From the NCBI RefSeq assembly GCF_025370935.1, contig NC_133494.1, positions 13,395,784 through 13,459,783 of the forward strand: 64,000 nt of DNA, read 5' to 3'. The translations under genes were made by a program, and so were the position numbers. Positions 1 through 11,500 of this stretch are shown here, one piece after another. Numbering within the stretch: position 1 is the stretch's first letter; the number at the start of each line of letters is the position of its first letter. The notes under the pieces were generated by a model. It saw only the letters and a program-made list of their open reading frames with translations. It made no database searches and was not told where the DNA came from. The stretch is from Choristoneura fumiferana (Eukaryota; Arthropoda; Insecta; Lepidoptera; Tortricidae).

Positions 1-482
1 GTAAATAACTGTAAGGAACCCTAGAATAATAGATAAGCCGACTGACTAAATTTTAGCAATTTTCAAACCCAGTAGTTTAAGAGGCAGTATGATCATATAC
101 TTCTCGGGTCGAAGAAGGTAAAATAAAAAATATGTTATTGTTATATATTCCCAAAATTATTCCCCTTGATGACGGCCTTATGATAAGGCCTTATGGCTTG
201 GGCCAATGCATTGAATGCATAGACTTATAATATACTACGTTTAGGTCTCTTTCTACGGGCCTATGTCAGTTACGATGACAGAAACATATCCATGTTCCTT
301 CCATTATTTCTCACTGTCACTGTCATCTGTCAAGTCGTGTACGATTTGAAACTATACCGCCGGATACCGTAACATAAACTCGAATATTAATTTGCATTCG
401 CATGTAAATTCCGAGTAACAAAGCGACCTAGAAATTTTCTGCAAAGTTCAGCTATACCGTATTATGTGGCCGCGGTGATAGA
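1..482 (+). promoter_or_regulatory. Upstream region of the UBIAD1-like gene
   Basis: AT-rich sequence without a supported coding region ahead of the prenyltransferase start at 483. It should hold the promoter and 5' leader, but I see no convincing TATA box or initiator. The last 30 bases become GC-richer (GTGGCCGCGGTGATAGA), as often seen at insect 5' leaders. Assignment is by position only. Confidence 0.4.
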
Positions 483-1484
483 ATGGAGGGCAACAATAAA
501 TCAGAGGACATGGACATCCCGACGGCGGAAGGCAATCTGCTAGAGCAGCGCGCAGAGGCGCAAGTGGCGGCACGGAATCCCCTGATGAAGGTGCGGACGT
601 ACGTGGTGGCGCTTCGGCCGTGGTCGCTGAGCGCAAGCCTGCTGCCGACGCTTCTGGGCGCGGCACTGGCGTGGCGGCTGCCGGGCGAGCGCGCCTTCAG
701 CTGGCCGGCGCTGCTGCTGACGCTGTGCACCGTGCTGCCCGTGCACGGCGCCGGCAACGTCGTCAACACCTACTTCGACTTCGTCAAGGGCATCGACAAT
801 CGCAAGTCAGACGACCGCACTCTCGTCGACCATATCCTCTCCATTGATGAGGTCGTGTCGCTGGGTGCCATCCTCTACCTCGCCGGCTGCGCCTGCTTTG
901 TCCCCCTTGTAATGGTGTCGCCGGCTCGCATGGAACATTTAGCTTTAGTCTACTTTGGTGGTTTATCGTCATCATTCTTATACACAGGGGGCATTGGCCT
1001 CAAGTACATTGCCTTGGGTGATATTCTAGTTCTAGTCATATTTGGGCCTGTGTCGGTAGTGTTTGCATTCCTTGCGCAGACAGGGAGAGTGGATTGGCCT
1101 ATCTTTTGTTATGCAATACCTTTGGCGTTAAATACTGAAGCCATCCTACACAGTAATAACACAAGAGATCTGGAGACAGATAATAAAGCTGAAATTGTTA
1201 CTTTGGCTATTTTGATTGGAAAAACAGCATCATACTTGCTTTATGCATTTCTGCTGTTCATTCCGTACATCATGTTTGTGGTGGCATCAGTGCGCTGTTC
1301 TCTCTGGTTCTTGCTGCCGATGCTGACTTTGCCTCGAGCTTTTAAAATAGAAAGGATGTTCAGAAACCCTGATACCATGAGGTATGTTCCTAGACAGACA
1401 GCTAGGCTTCATTTCTACTTTGGAATGCTGTATATGATATCATGTTTGTTTGCTAATAGATTACCATTCCTGCTTCATCAATAA
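483..1484 (+). CDS. Ubiad1: UBIAD1/heix-type prenyltransferase (menaquinone-4/ubiquinone biosynthesis)
   Basis: A 333-residue polytopic membrane protein in one uninterrupted exon; human UBIAD1 is of similar length (338). It belongs to the UbiA prenyltransferase family, whose animal member (heixuedian in Drosophila) joins an isoprenyl chain to a quinone ring in Golgi/ER membranes. Seen in the sequence: a soluble N-terminus of about 40 residues, the VALRPWSLSASLLPTLLG entry helix, the first Asp-rich motif NxxxDxxxxxD at N95-D99-D105 followed by KSDDRTLVDH, and the second motif NNTRDLETD at residues 225-233. Hydrophobic helices fill most of the rest. The ATG at 483 is chosen because it gives the family N-terminus and has no in-frame competitor. 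Base composition changes sharply inside the gene: codons up to about 900 end mostly in G/C, later ones in A/T. It is tail to tail with Ube4b. Confidence 0.95.
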   Translation: MEGNNKSEDMDIPTAEGNLLEQRAEAQVAARNPLMKVRTYVVALRPWSLSASLLPTLLGAALAWRLPGERAFSWPALLLTLCTVLPVHGAGNVVNTYFDFVKGIDNRKSDDRTLVDHILSIDEVVSLGAILYLAGCACFVPLVMVSPARMEHLALVYFGGLSSSFLYTGGIGLKYIALGDILVLVIFGPVSVVFAFLAQTGRVDWPIFCYAIPLALNTEAILHSNNTRDLETDNKAEIVTLAILIGKTASYLLYAFLLFIPYIMFVVASVRCSLWFLLPMLTLPRAFKIERMFRNPDTMRYVPRQTARLHFYFGMLYMISCLFANRLPFLLHQ

Positions 1485-1670
1485 TGTTTGTTGATCTCAT
1501 AATATTAGATAATATATCAAGATTGAATCTTTTTGCACTCTTAAGGTTGACCAAAAGGCAGGTACTTATTAATATTATATTAGATTCTTGATTAACCCCT
1601 AGAATATCCCAGGTGTTATGTGTATGAATAACTGTTTTTTTGTGTTTGGCCAACTGGTGTTGGATACTTA

Positions 1671-1676
1671 AATAAA
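1671..1676 (+). terminator. Candidate poly(A) signal of the UBIAD1-like gene
   Basis: AATAAA 187 bases after the stop codon, followed within 25 bases by a GT-rich stretch (TTTGTTGGTTGTG), the usual layout of a cleavage and polyadenylation site. Other A-rich hexamers occur further on, so longer 3' ends are possible. Confidence 0.5.
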
Positions 1677-2897
1677 GTGACCCAAAATTTGTTGGTTGTG
1701 CAAAGGGTCAAAGGGATTTAAATACAAGAAGTGAGAAGTTTTGCTCATGTCTACTTATACTGATCTACAGGTATACACTGGTATGCGGTGGGTCAATTCT
1801 GAGGTAGGCAGCTGTTAGCTGGCAGCAAGGCAGGCATGATATGAAGGAGTTAATGTTGTTTGTAAAGATTTATTTAAACTTGGGGCATGCTGGTAGGATT
1901 ATTTTCAGAAGGGTGCATTGCATGTTGCTTCTGCATATAAGTAAGTGCATTTATAGGTTTCATTCTGTCGTTGGTTGTTCAGTCTTGAACTATGAATTGT
2001 CCTTTACACCAGGAGGTGAAAGTGCATCCCTATCCAGGTGCCCCTAATTTAGGCTAAATAAATGAAACAGCAATTAAAGTGTGTAATGATATATTTTTTC
2101 ATATAAGTATTGATAAACAAGTTCTAGATTATTTGATAGCTTGGGCGTTATTGCTCTTTCTGACCCTTTTTTGGGGCAAATGACAAAATAGAATTTGCTC
2201 TGGCTATGTGTCTCTATCTAAACATCACCAAAAAGCTTAAAATCTTTTGGGTCTTCCTTAAGATACATTGACTGCCTTAAATATTTAAAGTTGCATTTTT
2301 ATGCTGATATAAAAATGATGTTTGCTGGAGCAGCTGCTGCATGTATAAGAAATAGTGTTGTACAAGTTATATTTTAGGCATGGTTGTGATGGCAGATGAT
2401 AAACAGATTGTTTGGAAAACAGGTCACAAGGTGAATTTTAAACATAAGATTATTCACCTATGTTTATTGAATAAAGCACTGGTTGCTTGTGCAATGATCC
2501 TTTGGCTAAGATATATCTCTTTATCGTCAAAACGCGTTAGGATGAATAAACTACCTCTTGAATCTATTTTTGTCATTTCCAATGTCAATTTAAGGCATTC
2601 AATTGATAATTAATAGAATATTAATCTAAGCAAATAATCACGAAGGTACTTAAATTACCTATTGGGTTCTAAAAGATGGGTGTCGAAGCAGTTGCAGATT
2701 GAAGTTGTTATTAATACTTAATATTCATATCAGGCATTTTCTGTCAGTCATTAATAATTGAAGCCTTTCATTTTTTTATAAGCTAGATGCCTTTATTAAT
2801 TAATAAAGTATAAGTAAATTGACAATAACTATTTTTTAGTTAAAAATATAGTTTTAATACAAGATGGCTTTTATATTATTATATCATATCCCTATTT
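1677..2897. other. AT-rich spacer, no gene seen
   Basis: Between the UBIAD1-like gene and the first dispersed repeat. Only short ORFs without coding character. Part of it may be 3' UTR of the prenyltransferase gene if a later poly(A) site is used. Confidence 0.5.
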
Positions 2898-3190
2898 TCA
2901 GGTGGTAGGGCCTTGTGCAAGGTCCGCCCGGATTGCTACCACCATCTTGCTCGCTAATCCTGCCGTGAAGCAGCAGTGCTTGCACTGTTGTGTTTCGGCG
3001 TGGAGAGTAAGGCAGCCGGTGAAATTACTGGCACTTGAGGTATCCCATCTTAGGCCTCTAGGTTGGCAACGCATCTGCAATACCCCTGGTGTTGCAGATG
3101 TTTATGGGCGGTGGTGGTTGGATTGATTTCTTCTTACCATCAGGAGACCCACTTGCTCGTTTGCCATCCAGTCAAATAAAAAAAAAAACC
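2898..3190 (+). repeat. Dispersed repeat, copy 1 (A-tailed, retroposon-like)
   Basis: A block beginning GGTGGTAGGGCCTTGTGCAA and ending in a run of A after CATCCAGTCAAAT. A second copy lies in opposite orientation at about 39710-39960, inside a Tor intron. A poly(A)-like end and two dispersed copies point to a retroposon (SINE or LINE 3' end) common in Lepidoptera. The small ORFs in it on both strands are not genes. Confidence 0.7.
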
Positions 3191-3880
3191 TTTCAAGCTG
3201 TTGTATTTAATCATAAATTATTTGATATTTAAGTTCTTACAATAAATTACTTACAGCATTATATAAGTAAAAGATATGGGAACACCCAAATACTCTGAAA
3301 TATTTTATTCCGAATTTGCTATTTCCGATTTTCACAATACGGTATTTGACTATTTTGTATATGTTTTATAAATTAAAACTATACAATGCCTGTTATCGAA
3401 TAGAAAAACAATTTTTAAGCTAACTTTACAAATAACAAAGTTATAAAGGTTTGAAATTCAAAATTAGACAGAGAAAGACATACTGGCATATGACGTCACA
3501 CGCCAGTACCGCCATACTTGCTGCATAGAGAAAAGCGCTTGAGAAAGAGACAGGTATATAGATTTTTCAAAAAATCGCTATAAATCCAATTTACAACCGA
3601 TTTAAATTTTCTCTTCGCTAAACGCTATCTGTACATCTATATTTTCATAATAATATTAAGATATGGCAAAATCAGGAGTTGTCAAATACCGTATTCCTAA
3701 GACATATAATTCCGATTTTTATTTTTCCGAATCTCAAAATATCGACGATTTTTTTAATATCCGATTCTAATAACTCTGAAGAATGACAAACACGAAATGT
3801 TATTGGCCCGACTATCAATTTTCCGAAATGACATTGTTAATTCTGAAATATGACATTCGGCAAACTAAACTTCGTCACAG
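3191..3880. other. AT-rich spacer with repeated TTCCGA-type words
   Basis: No gene. The stretch 3300-3860 repeats short degenerate words such as ATTCCGA and TTTCCGAAT, and the same words recur at 4330-4460 on the other side of the microsatellite. It may be a degraded larger repeat split by the GT expansion. Confidence 0.35.
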
Positions 3881-3912
3881 TATATATATATATATATATA
3901 TAAGCTGAAGCA

Positions 3913-3979
<67 letters not shown>

Positions 3980-4014
3980 TGCGTGCGCGTGCGCGTGGGG
4001 GTGTGGGGTGTGGT

Positions 4015-4054
<40 letters not shown>

Positions 4055-4088
4055 GGCGTGGGCGGCGTGCGTGCGTGTGTGTGTGTGT
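3881..4088. repeat. Compound microsatellite (TA)n, (GT)n, (GCGT)n, (GT)n
   Basis: A short TA run, then a long GT run, a GCGT/GC-rich interruption, GGGGTGTGGGG, a second GT run and a mixed GCGT/GT end. The 60-90 residue ORFs of Cys-Val or His-Thr repeats on both strands are artefacts of it. Confidence 0.97.
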
Positions 4089-5555
4089 ACTTCATGGTTT
4101 CAATAATCGAAATCTTGAATCTCGAATCAATATTAATCAATTTAGGTACTTTGACCTGTATAGGTTAGGTTAGAATTGCGTCAAGGTGCGAAGTGCCTTA
4201 ACTGCGCGAAATAGGAGCTTCGCGAAGCGGAGCACCGTCGACCTTGTGTCACATTGTTGAAAATGAATCACAATTACTACTGTTTTAGGCCAATCTAACC
4301 TGCATAGCTTACGTTAATACGTTGGGATTTATTATTGATCGGTGTAATTATATTCAGAATTTTGAAATTCGGTATTTTAGTAATCGAAATTAGTATTTAT
4401 GACATTTCGGATTATTATTGAGTCGGACTTCTTATTGTTCGGTGTATTAAAGTTCGGAATTTCAAAAATCGTAATTTTAAACCTTAGATATTTGCTGCAG
4501 CTGCAAGTGATTGGGAGTGGGCTAGACTTGGAAGCAAGAAAATCCAAAATACATTTATTATTTTTTATTGATATATCAACATAAGAGACCTTTATCATAT
4601 AATCTTTATAATAATATATAAAGACAAATACAAATCAAATTATTATACAGGTGAGACCAAATATATTTTTAAAATGGATTTCACTTAGGAAGGTTGACTG
4701 AGGGCAGTTTTCTAAACTGAAGTGGCAGTAAGGTTAGGTTTACCAACATTTCTTGGGCGAATATAGTATTTTTCAGTCAAAAATATAAAAATATAGTACA
4801 CTGGATGAAAATATTTTACTTGGAATAAAAACTTTCGAGAAGAGGAGAGATGTTTGGTATTTAATAAAAATTAAAACTAGTATAAATTGTATGGGATCGG
4901 CCGAAATTTTCGCGTATTTTTGCGTACTATACATTTCTTCACCAGTCAAATTAGTCACATAAATAAAAATCCATTTTAAGTGATGATAATGATAACTAGG
5001 GGATAAAGGAACAAAATTACACCATGTATTTGAGATATAAATTCATGTTTCAATCGCTAACAAAGACTAAACGTAATATCACTAAGTATATGCAAATAGT
5101 AATAAAATTTTGCACAAATTCCATACGTTAATTAATATAATTACTTTTCAATCGATCTAATTTTCATTGGTGTGAGATGTTTATAAAATGTTAGGAAACG
5201 TCTACTACCATTCATATTGCTACGACTCGAGGCCTATTCCTTACTCGAAATTGTCAAAATTCCAGATATGTTAGTACTGAACAAGATACCTGAGATTTTA
5301 GGCCTTACATGTGATGTCAAGTTATAAAGCTACACGCGAATGATTATTTATAACATATTGCAGACGGATGTCGGAATTGCTTGTTGGCCAACTAAACGAT
5401 GTGTGTGTTTAGTCAGTAACAGCACGCATATACCATACTTATAATAATCTCATTCATGCTACAGGACAATAGTCCTTCAAATGCTGGAAATAACCAGTCA
5501 ATAGTCTTTATATATGCAATACGGTAGATATATACATCAGACTTGGTATGTTGGC
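4089..5555. other. Spacer downstream of Ube4b, no gene seen
   Basis: AT-rich sequence between the microsatellite and the Ube4b stop codon. It should contain the Ube4b 3' UTR (read leftwards from 5556); I cannot fix the poly(A) site. No ORF here has recognisable protein features. Confidence 0.4.
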
Positions 5556-8500
5556 TTAGGGGTCTTGCGACCGGGACCCCTTCTTTTCGCGCTGCCATTG
5601 AATAATCCGCTCTTTTAAATCCGTAGCTGCAAAAAATAATAATTATTGAGCCAACAGTTAAAAATAAACAATTGACAAGATTTCATATTTCTAAGACTAT
5701 AATTTGATTCGTTCTCTGTATTCTGTTTGGAAAGTGAAAAACGCTGATATTTTTAAAATTTCGCTACAACTATTAATTAATTTATTACAATTTTTTTAAG
5801 ATGTGCTTATTCTAAAAGCGCATAACTCCAAAACTACGACACAATAGAACCATTACTTTTGTCTAGTCTCTTAAAAAAAAGATCACGTAAATCTGACGTA
5901 GACGTTGCATAGAGACAATATCAAAATTATGACAGCTCCTTTTTCTGGTGATAAAGGCAAAGGAAACATATCTATTCTGTTGTAGTGTTGGCAAATTCAG
6001 GCATATTTTTAAAATTTTTGTATTTTTTTTTAATATGGAGAAATCAATTATAATAAATATTTTCCCATGTTCTCAAAACTCTTTCGATTCCTGTAGTAAT
6101 TAACAGATGTTAAAAAAATGAAATCTTGTCAATTGGGTACATTCCTGGGTAAAAAGGCGTCGGTCATTTTTTTAAACTGACTGACTTAATTTTTTTTCTT
6201 AATCTATACTCAACGCCGTATTTAGATTCCAAAAAAGTTACCAAAGATGGTCGAATGTCACTGTCACAAGTGTCATTGTAATTGTGAATTGTGTTTTTAT
6301 TTAGACCTTAAATGGGTACCGGCAACAGAAAAGTTATCAGGAAACAAAAATTCAAGAACGAAAATTACCACGAGTATAGAAAGCATTCGATCAATCCAAA
6401 CGTCAGGCCATACTACGAAGTGCAAAATTCGAACTTTGTAACTCGCATCGCGCTGACGCTTATAACAAGTCAGAGGGACAATACGATACGAACTTCAATT
6501 TTCGAATTTCGTGGTAGCCCCCCAGATGCCGAATGAAGTGACAATTGGAGATTATCATGGTGCCTGTGGCCTATAGTGTTTACCATAGTTTTCCATACAT
6601 GATTTGTTGTCAATATTTTTATGTGCATATCAAAAATATTTCTAAATAGTACCTATGTACGCAAATTATGAGATTAATAGTATCCAAATGTTGTTTAAAC
6701 CTGAAGTATTACCACTGTAATATAAACTTTTCTTCTACAAAACAGTTTCAACCAAATATCTGTTGGTGAAATTAATATTAACATTAATTTATTTATTTAT
6801 GCAGTTGCATTTAATTTTAGCTTTACAATTATATGTAAATAAATTACTTATGTAAATTATTTAGAAAAGTTAAAACTTACCGATGCAAAACTTTTTCATT
6901 TTATTGGCAACACATGAGTAGTTTTTTTTTTTGGAATCTATATATGGCGTTGAGTATGCCTATTTTATTTGGTTTTGAGTGAAGTGACACATACCTGGGC
7001 GAAGCTGGTCTTCTGTGAGCGGCTGTCGGTTGAACGGGTCTGTGGAACTGTTTAGTAGATGCCGCAAGATCACCGATCTGTCCATAACCTTCGGAAGTAC
7101 GGACATAATGAAATAACATTCAGATTTTTTTATTTCAGAAAAATGCCAAGATAGTTACATTTAGCCACTAGTTAATATAAGCCAGACGATCGTAATTTTG
7201 TGAGTCGTGAGCCGCGTAATTTCTGCTGCATTCGGTTTTATACAAAGCACAGAATAGATAATAGTAGAAAAGTCCTGTTTGTGTCACAGGGCGACTCAAA
7301 ATTAATTTTGTATGAAACCAAAAGCATACGACCAAAACACGCGAGTCACAACTTAAAAAAATACGCTAGTCTGGGTTCAACTTCAGCCTTAATGTTTCAC
7401 TGCCTCATTTAATTTTTCTTCTGAATTTTTATACTATTTAAATAGTCTCTCATGCTCTGTTTAATGTATAAACTTTACACTGTAAATGATGTAAAAGTCA
7501 GGTGACGATACCTTCCCGGACGGCAGCAGCACAGGGTCAGTCATAAGGGTGTCCATCAGAGGATCCCTAAACTCTTCGGGCGCGTCCGCAAACTCATCAC
7601 TCTTTTGCTGATTCGATACTGTAATATAAAACTTTATGTTAGGGATTTTTTTGCACTATTTTGATAGTTGTAATTGCTATAAAATTATCGTACATAGCGC
7701 GCTTTTATGTAACTTTCATTCATCGTATGTGTAAAGAATTTTCTTCTTTCTTTCTTTCATTAAGAAATCTCCTGACTGGTTAGATCATTTCCCCAAAATC
7801 GTTATTTCCTTGTAGCAAAATTTCCATTTGCGTTTTTTCCCAAATGCTTTTATTCCCAATATGCTTTTTTACTGAAGCTTATTTTCACAGTAGCGTTTTT
7901 TCCCAATCAGAGTCGACACAGTAACTTACTACCTACTTTGTGTAGTTTTGGCCCTTCGGGCTGAAGCTAACTTAACATAACATAAACCTACCTATGTTTC
8001 TGCGTCGATTCTGATTTGGGAAAAAACGCGAATGGAAATTTTGCTACTAGAAAATAACGATTTAGGAGAAATGATTTTCCAACGAGTTTGATAGAGTGAT
8101 TTGTTGTATACATTTCGGATAGATACGAGGTCGAGAAAGTAGATGGTCGATATGTGCAGAAATAAGAGTCAGCGCCACATTCCTTGCCCCTATATAACTG
8201 TCACAGCGTAGTTACCTGCGATCTGGTACGCGTTCTGCGCAAGCGCGAGGAAGCGCTCGATCTCGCCGCGCGACTTTATGTTGGCCTTGCCGAGCCGTAG
8301 CGCTGCTTCCTCGAACAGCTCCTTGCGGAAGGATCTCTGCGCCAAAAACCAGAGTCACATGGTGTTGATATAGGTTTAAAAGAGTAGGATATAGCTTAAT
8401 TTTTAATCTTAATAATTCAGTCCATCCATCTTGAGCACTTGTGTCACGTCAATATCATTCGTCAAGTATGTGAACTTTACAAGTTTGCTTTTAACAATAA

Positions 8501-11500
8501 TATTATGTATATTTTAATAACATAGTATATTTTTTCGATTTTGCTAAAAAGTGGATAACCAGGTAGTCTCTAACAATGAGCAAAGCCATATGTTAAAGTT
8601 AACAATATCTGACACTGTTCCAAACTATATGGAAAATGAAATGATTGTTTATGGTATTTTTTTATTCTTTTTCTGTCCTTCAAATGAAATGTGTTGACTT
8701 TTGTAATTCTAAATTGATCCGTTCAATAAACGTGATTTGATTTTCTATAAAACTAAATTTTCTTTATTTGTTCCGCATATTCAATCAAAGTGCCCATAGC
8801 ACAAGGTCTATAACCAAATATCGTGCAGAACAGACACAACAACGCGTGCATATCTGCCAGTAGGACGTATCTGATACGTTTGCAAACTGCGCTGTAGCAG
8901 ATATTAATACAGGGGACCCGAGGCGTGCATTGAGGGTAGGCAGCTGCGGTGGGCTGGCGCGCAAACTACCAGCGTAGGCACCTGGAATGAGGGCTACTGT
9001 TTTCGCGCCACTGTAGACAAAGGTCCTGCCTGAAGTATAGTGGTTAGTTAGCTCGAGCATGCCACAGTGTTGCGTAGTCCCGTTTTGTTCGGAAAAAAGG
9101 GAGGACAAAAGTTTCCGAAAGACAAAACTTTCTCGAAACAAAGACATTAATTGCCCCGTAACGCATATTTGCCATAATTAATTTCAAGCATTGCAAAATA
9201 TTCACAAAATTATTCTAATTATAAATAAACCCGCGCAGCTCACCCAAAAACAATGACATTTGACATATCGGAGACCTCTCGCTACACTAGCGCCTCTAGC
9301 GGCGAATTAATACGCGATAGCCCTCATTGACCCAATGCATGGCAACGTAGGTGACTGTGCGCGGGTGTACGGGCGTCGTGGTTACCTCGTCGGCGGCGAG
9401 CGCGGCGTGGAAGGGCGGCGAGTCGAGGTGCAGATAGATGTCGACCAGCTGGCTCAGCAGCCGCCGCGGCTCCCACCCGTACTTCTCCGGCCGCCGGACC
9501 TGCGCACACACGCGTCGCACTGGACTACAGATCCGAATATATTATGACGGCGGAAGCATTCTACACTTCCACTGAACGTAGATATAGTTAACGAGTTTAG
9601 TTTTAATTTTATTTACATTATCATCACTTACAGCAGCAGCAGTTTTGTAGCAGTGCATAAAAATAAAAGTACCTAACCTAGTAAGTGAACAATTGTTTCC
9701 ACTGTTGCTATTTCATCTCCTAGCAATCGAAGTGAAAAGCAGACTGTAAAACACTAGCCTTAAACCCATTTTGACCGCGCCGTGTCAATCCACCCTCGCT
9801 GTACCGACTCGGGTGGCTATATGAAGTATGAACGTCTCTGGTAAAATGGCTCGTTTTATGCTTTGGTTGTATTATCTAGTATTTGGTTTCAAAATGTACC
9901 TTGAGGTTCTTGCACTTGGGCCCGCAGAGCTGCTGCAGGTTGAAGTTGAGCATGGAGGCCAGGCGCTCGGCCAGCTCCGCGCGCAGGAACGGCTCCTTGA
10001 TCTCCACCGTCAGGTACTCCAACATGTCCACGGTCTCCCTGCGGACGCCACGCGCCGTTTAACACTTCACACTATCGGCTCTATTTTTTTTGTAGCTTGT
10101 AATGTCCTACTGGTGGGCAAAGGCCTCTTTTTTTCCCCGCCACTACATCCTGCCAATCGAGCTGAAAAACACTCAGGTCGTCCCGCCATCTCCTCATCGT
10201 CCATGCAAAAACTAGGTCAATTTACTTTGATGGAACTGACATGTACGTTCATTAATCAAAGTTCTATAATAAATTACTTAACTTCATTATATTTAAAAAA
10301 ATATGAATATAAAAGTGCAACCCGATCGCGCACCGCGCCGCGTCAAGTGTCGGCGTCACAGTAAACGCGAGTGCGAGGTGTTACCTGGCGAGCGTGAGGT
10401 AGGAGCGGCACTGCCGCTCGTCCTGCGCCAGCGCGCGCGCGCGGGCCTCCACGGCCGCGCCGCTCGCCGCGCTCTCTTGGGCCTCGTGGATGCGTTTCAG
10501 GTACTGCAACATACAATACAATAAAAATAAATATTTATTGAACACCAACACATAGTAAGCAGTACAGAAAACACGGGTGTAGGTAGGTGGTGCCACCAGA
10601 TTTGAGGTCACGCACACAAGAACATGTCACGTAATCACAAAAATCAGTTTATCCCAATTATCTCGATTTCTAAAGCTTCAGTGACGTTAACATTTAATTA
10701 AAATTGTAGGGCATAAACCGTTCTTGAGATAAAAGTCAGAGAGCCTGCAGCGCTTATTCATACTCACTGATATTATTCGAATGAAATTTAAAATATAAAT
10801 GTTGTGACTTTACCGTGAGACACTCGTCCAGCAGGAAAGTGGTGTCGTTCATCAGCATATTGATGAATTTAACGAACTGTCGCCCCGACCGTGACTCCTT
10901 CACAATGGCCTGAACAAAACATTGATCTTTATAATAAAATAACAAAAACTGTATTCAATGACGTCGCACTACTCGCACTACACAGCGAAATTTGAAAAAC
11001 TATAGTAGAGGATACGTTTAAGAACGACCCGCACTCATCCGATTAATCGAATATTTTATACTGAATTTAATAAAAAAATATTCATACTTTCGGTTGGTAT
11101 TAAATTAATTCGCTAAATTCATGAGTGCGATGATAAAAAAAAATTTTTTTTTTTACTTGTCGCGTCTTAGATTCATTTATTTTATGAGCATTCCCACTGG
11201 AATTTAAATTTAACTGCTAGACCTAAGGGTTGTGACTATGATGCTGTAATTTTTAATGATAAAATAAATAAAACGTACTTGTTTGTGAATCGGCCTCTCC
11301 CACATTCCCTTAAGTATGATGCTTATGTGGAATCTGATGGTAAACTTATCGTAAAACTCAGTGCTCTGTCCGGTGGTCTCTATGTCCGTATAGAACTTCA
11401 TCAGGGCGCTGGGTAGAGACGTCTGGGACATCGGGTGGTCCATGAACTTTTCGTAGACATTCTTCAGCTTCAATGGCACGGAGAGGTTGATCACGAATAG

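Noticed and set aside
3865..4173. Cys-Val and His-Thr repeat ORFs on both strands
   Set aside because: Product of the GT microsatellite.
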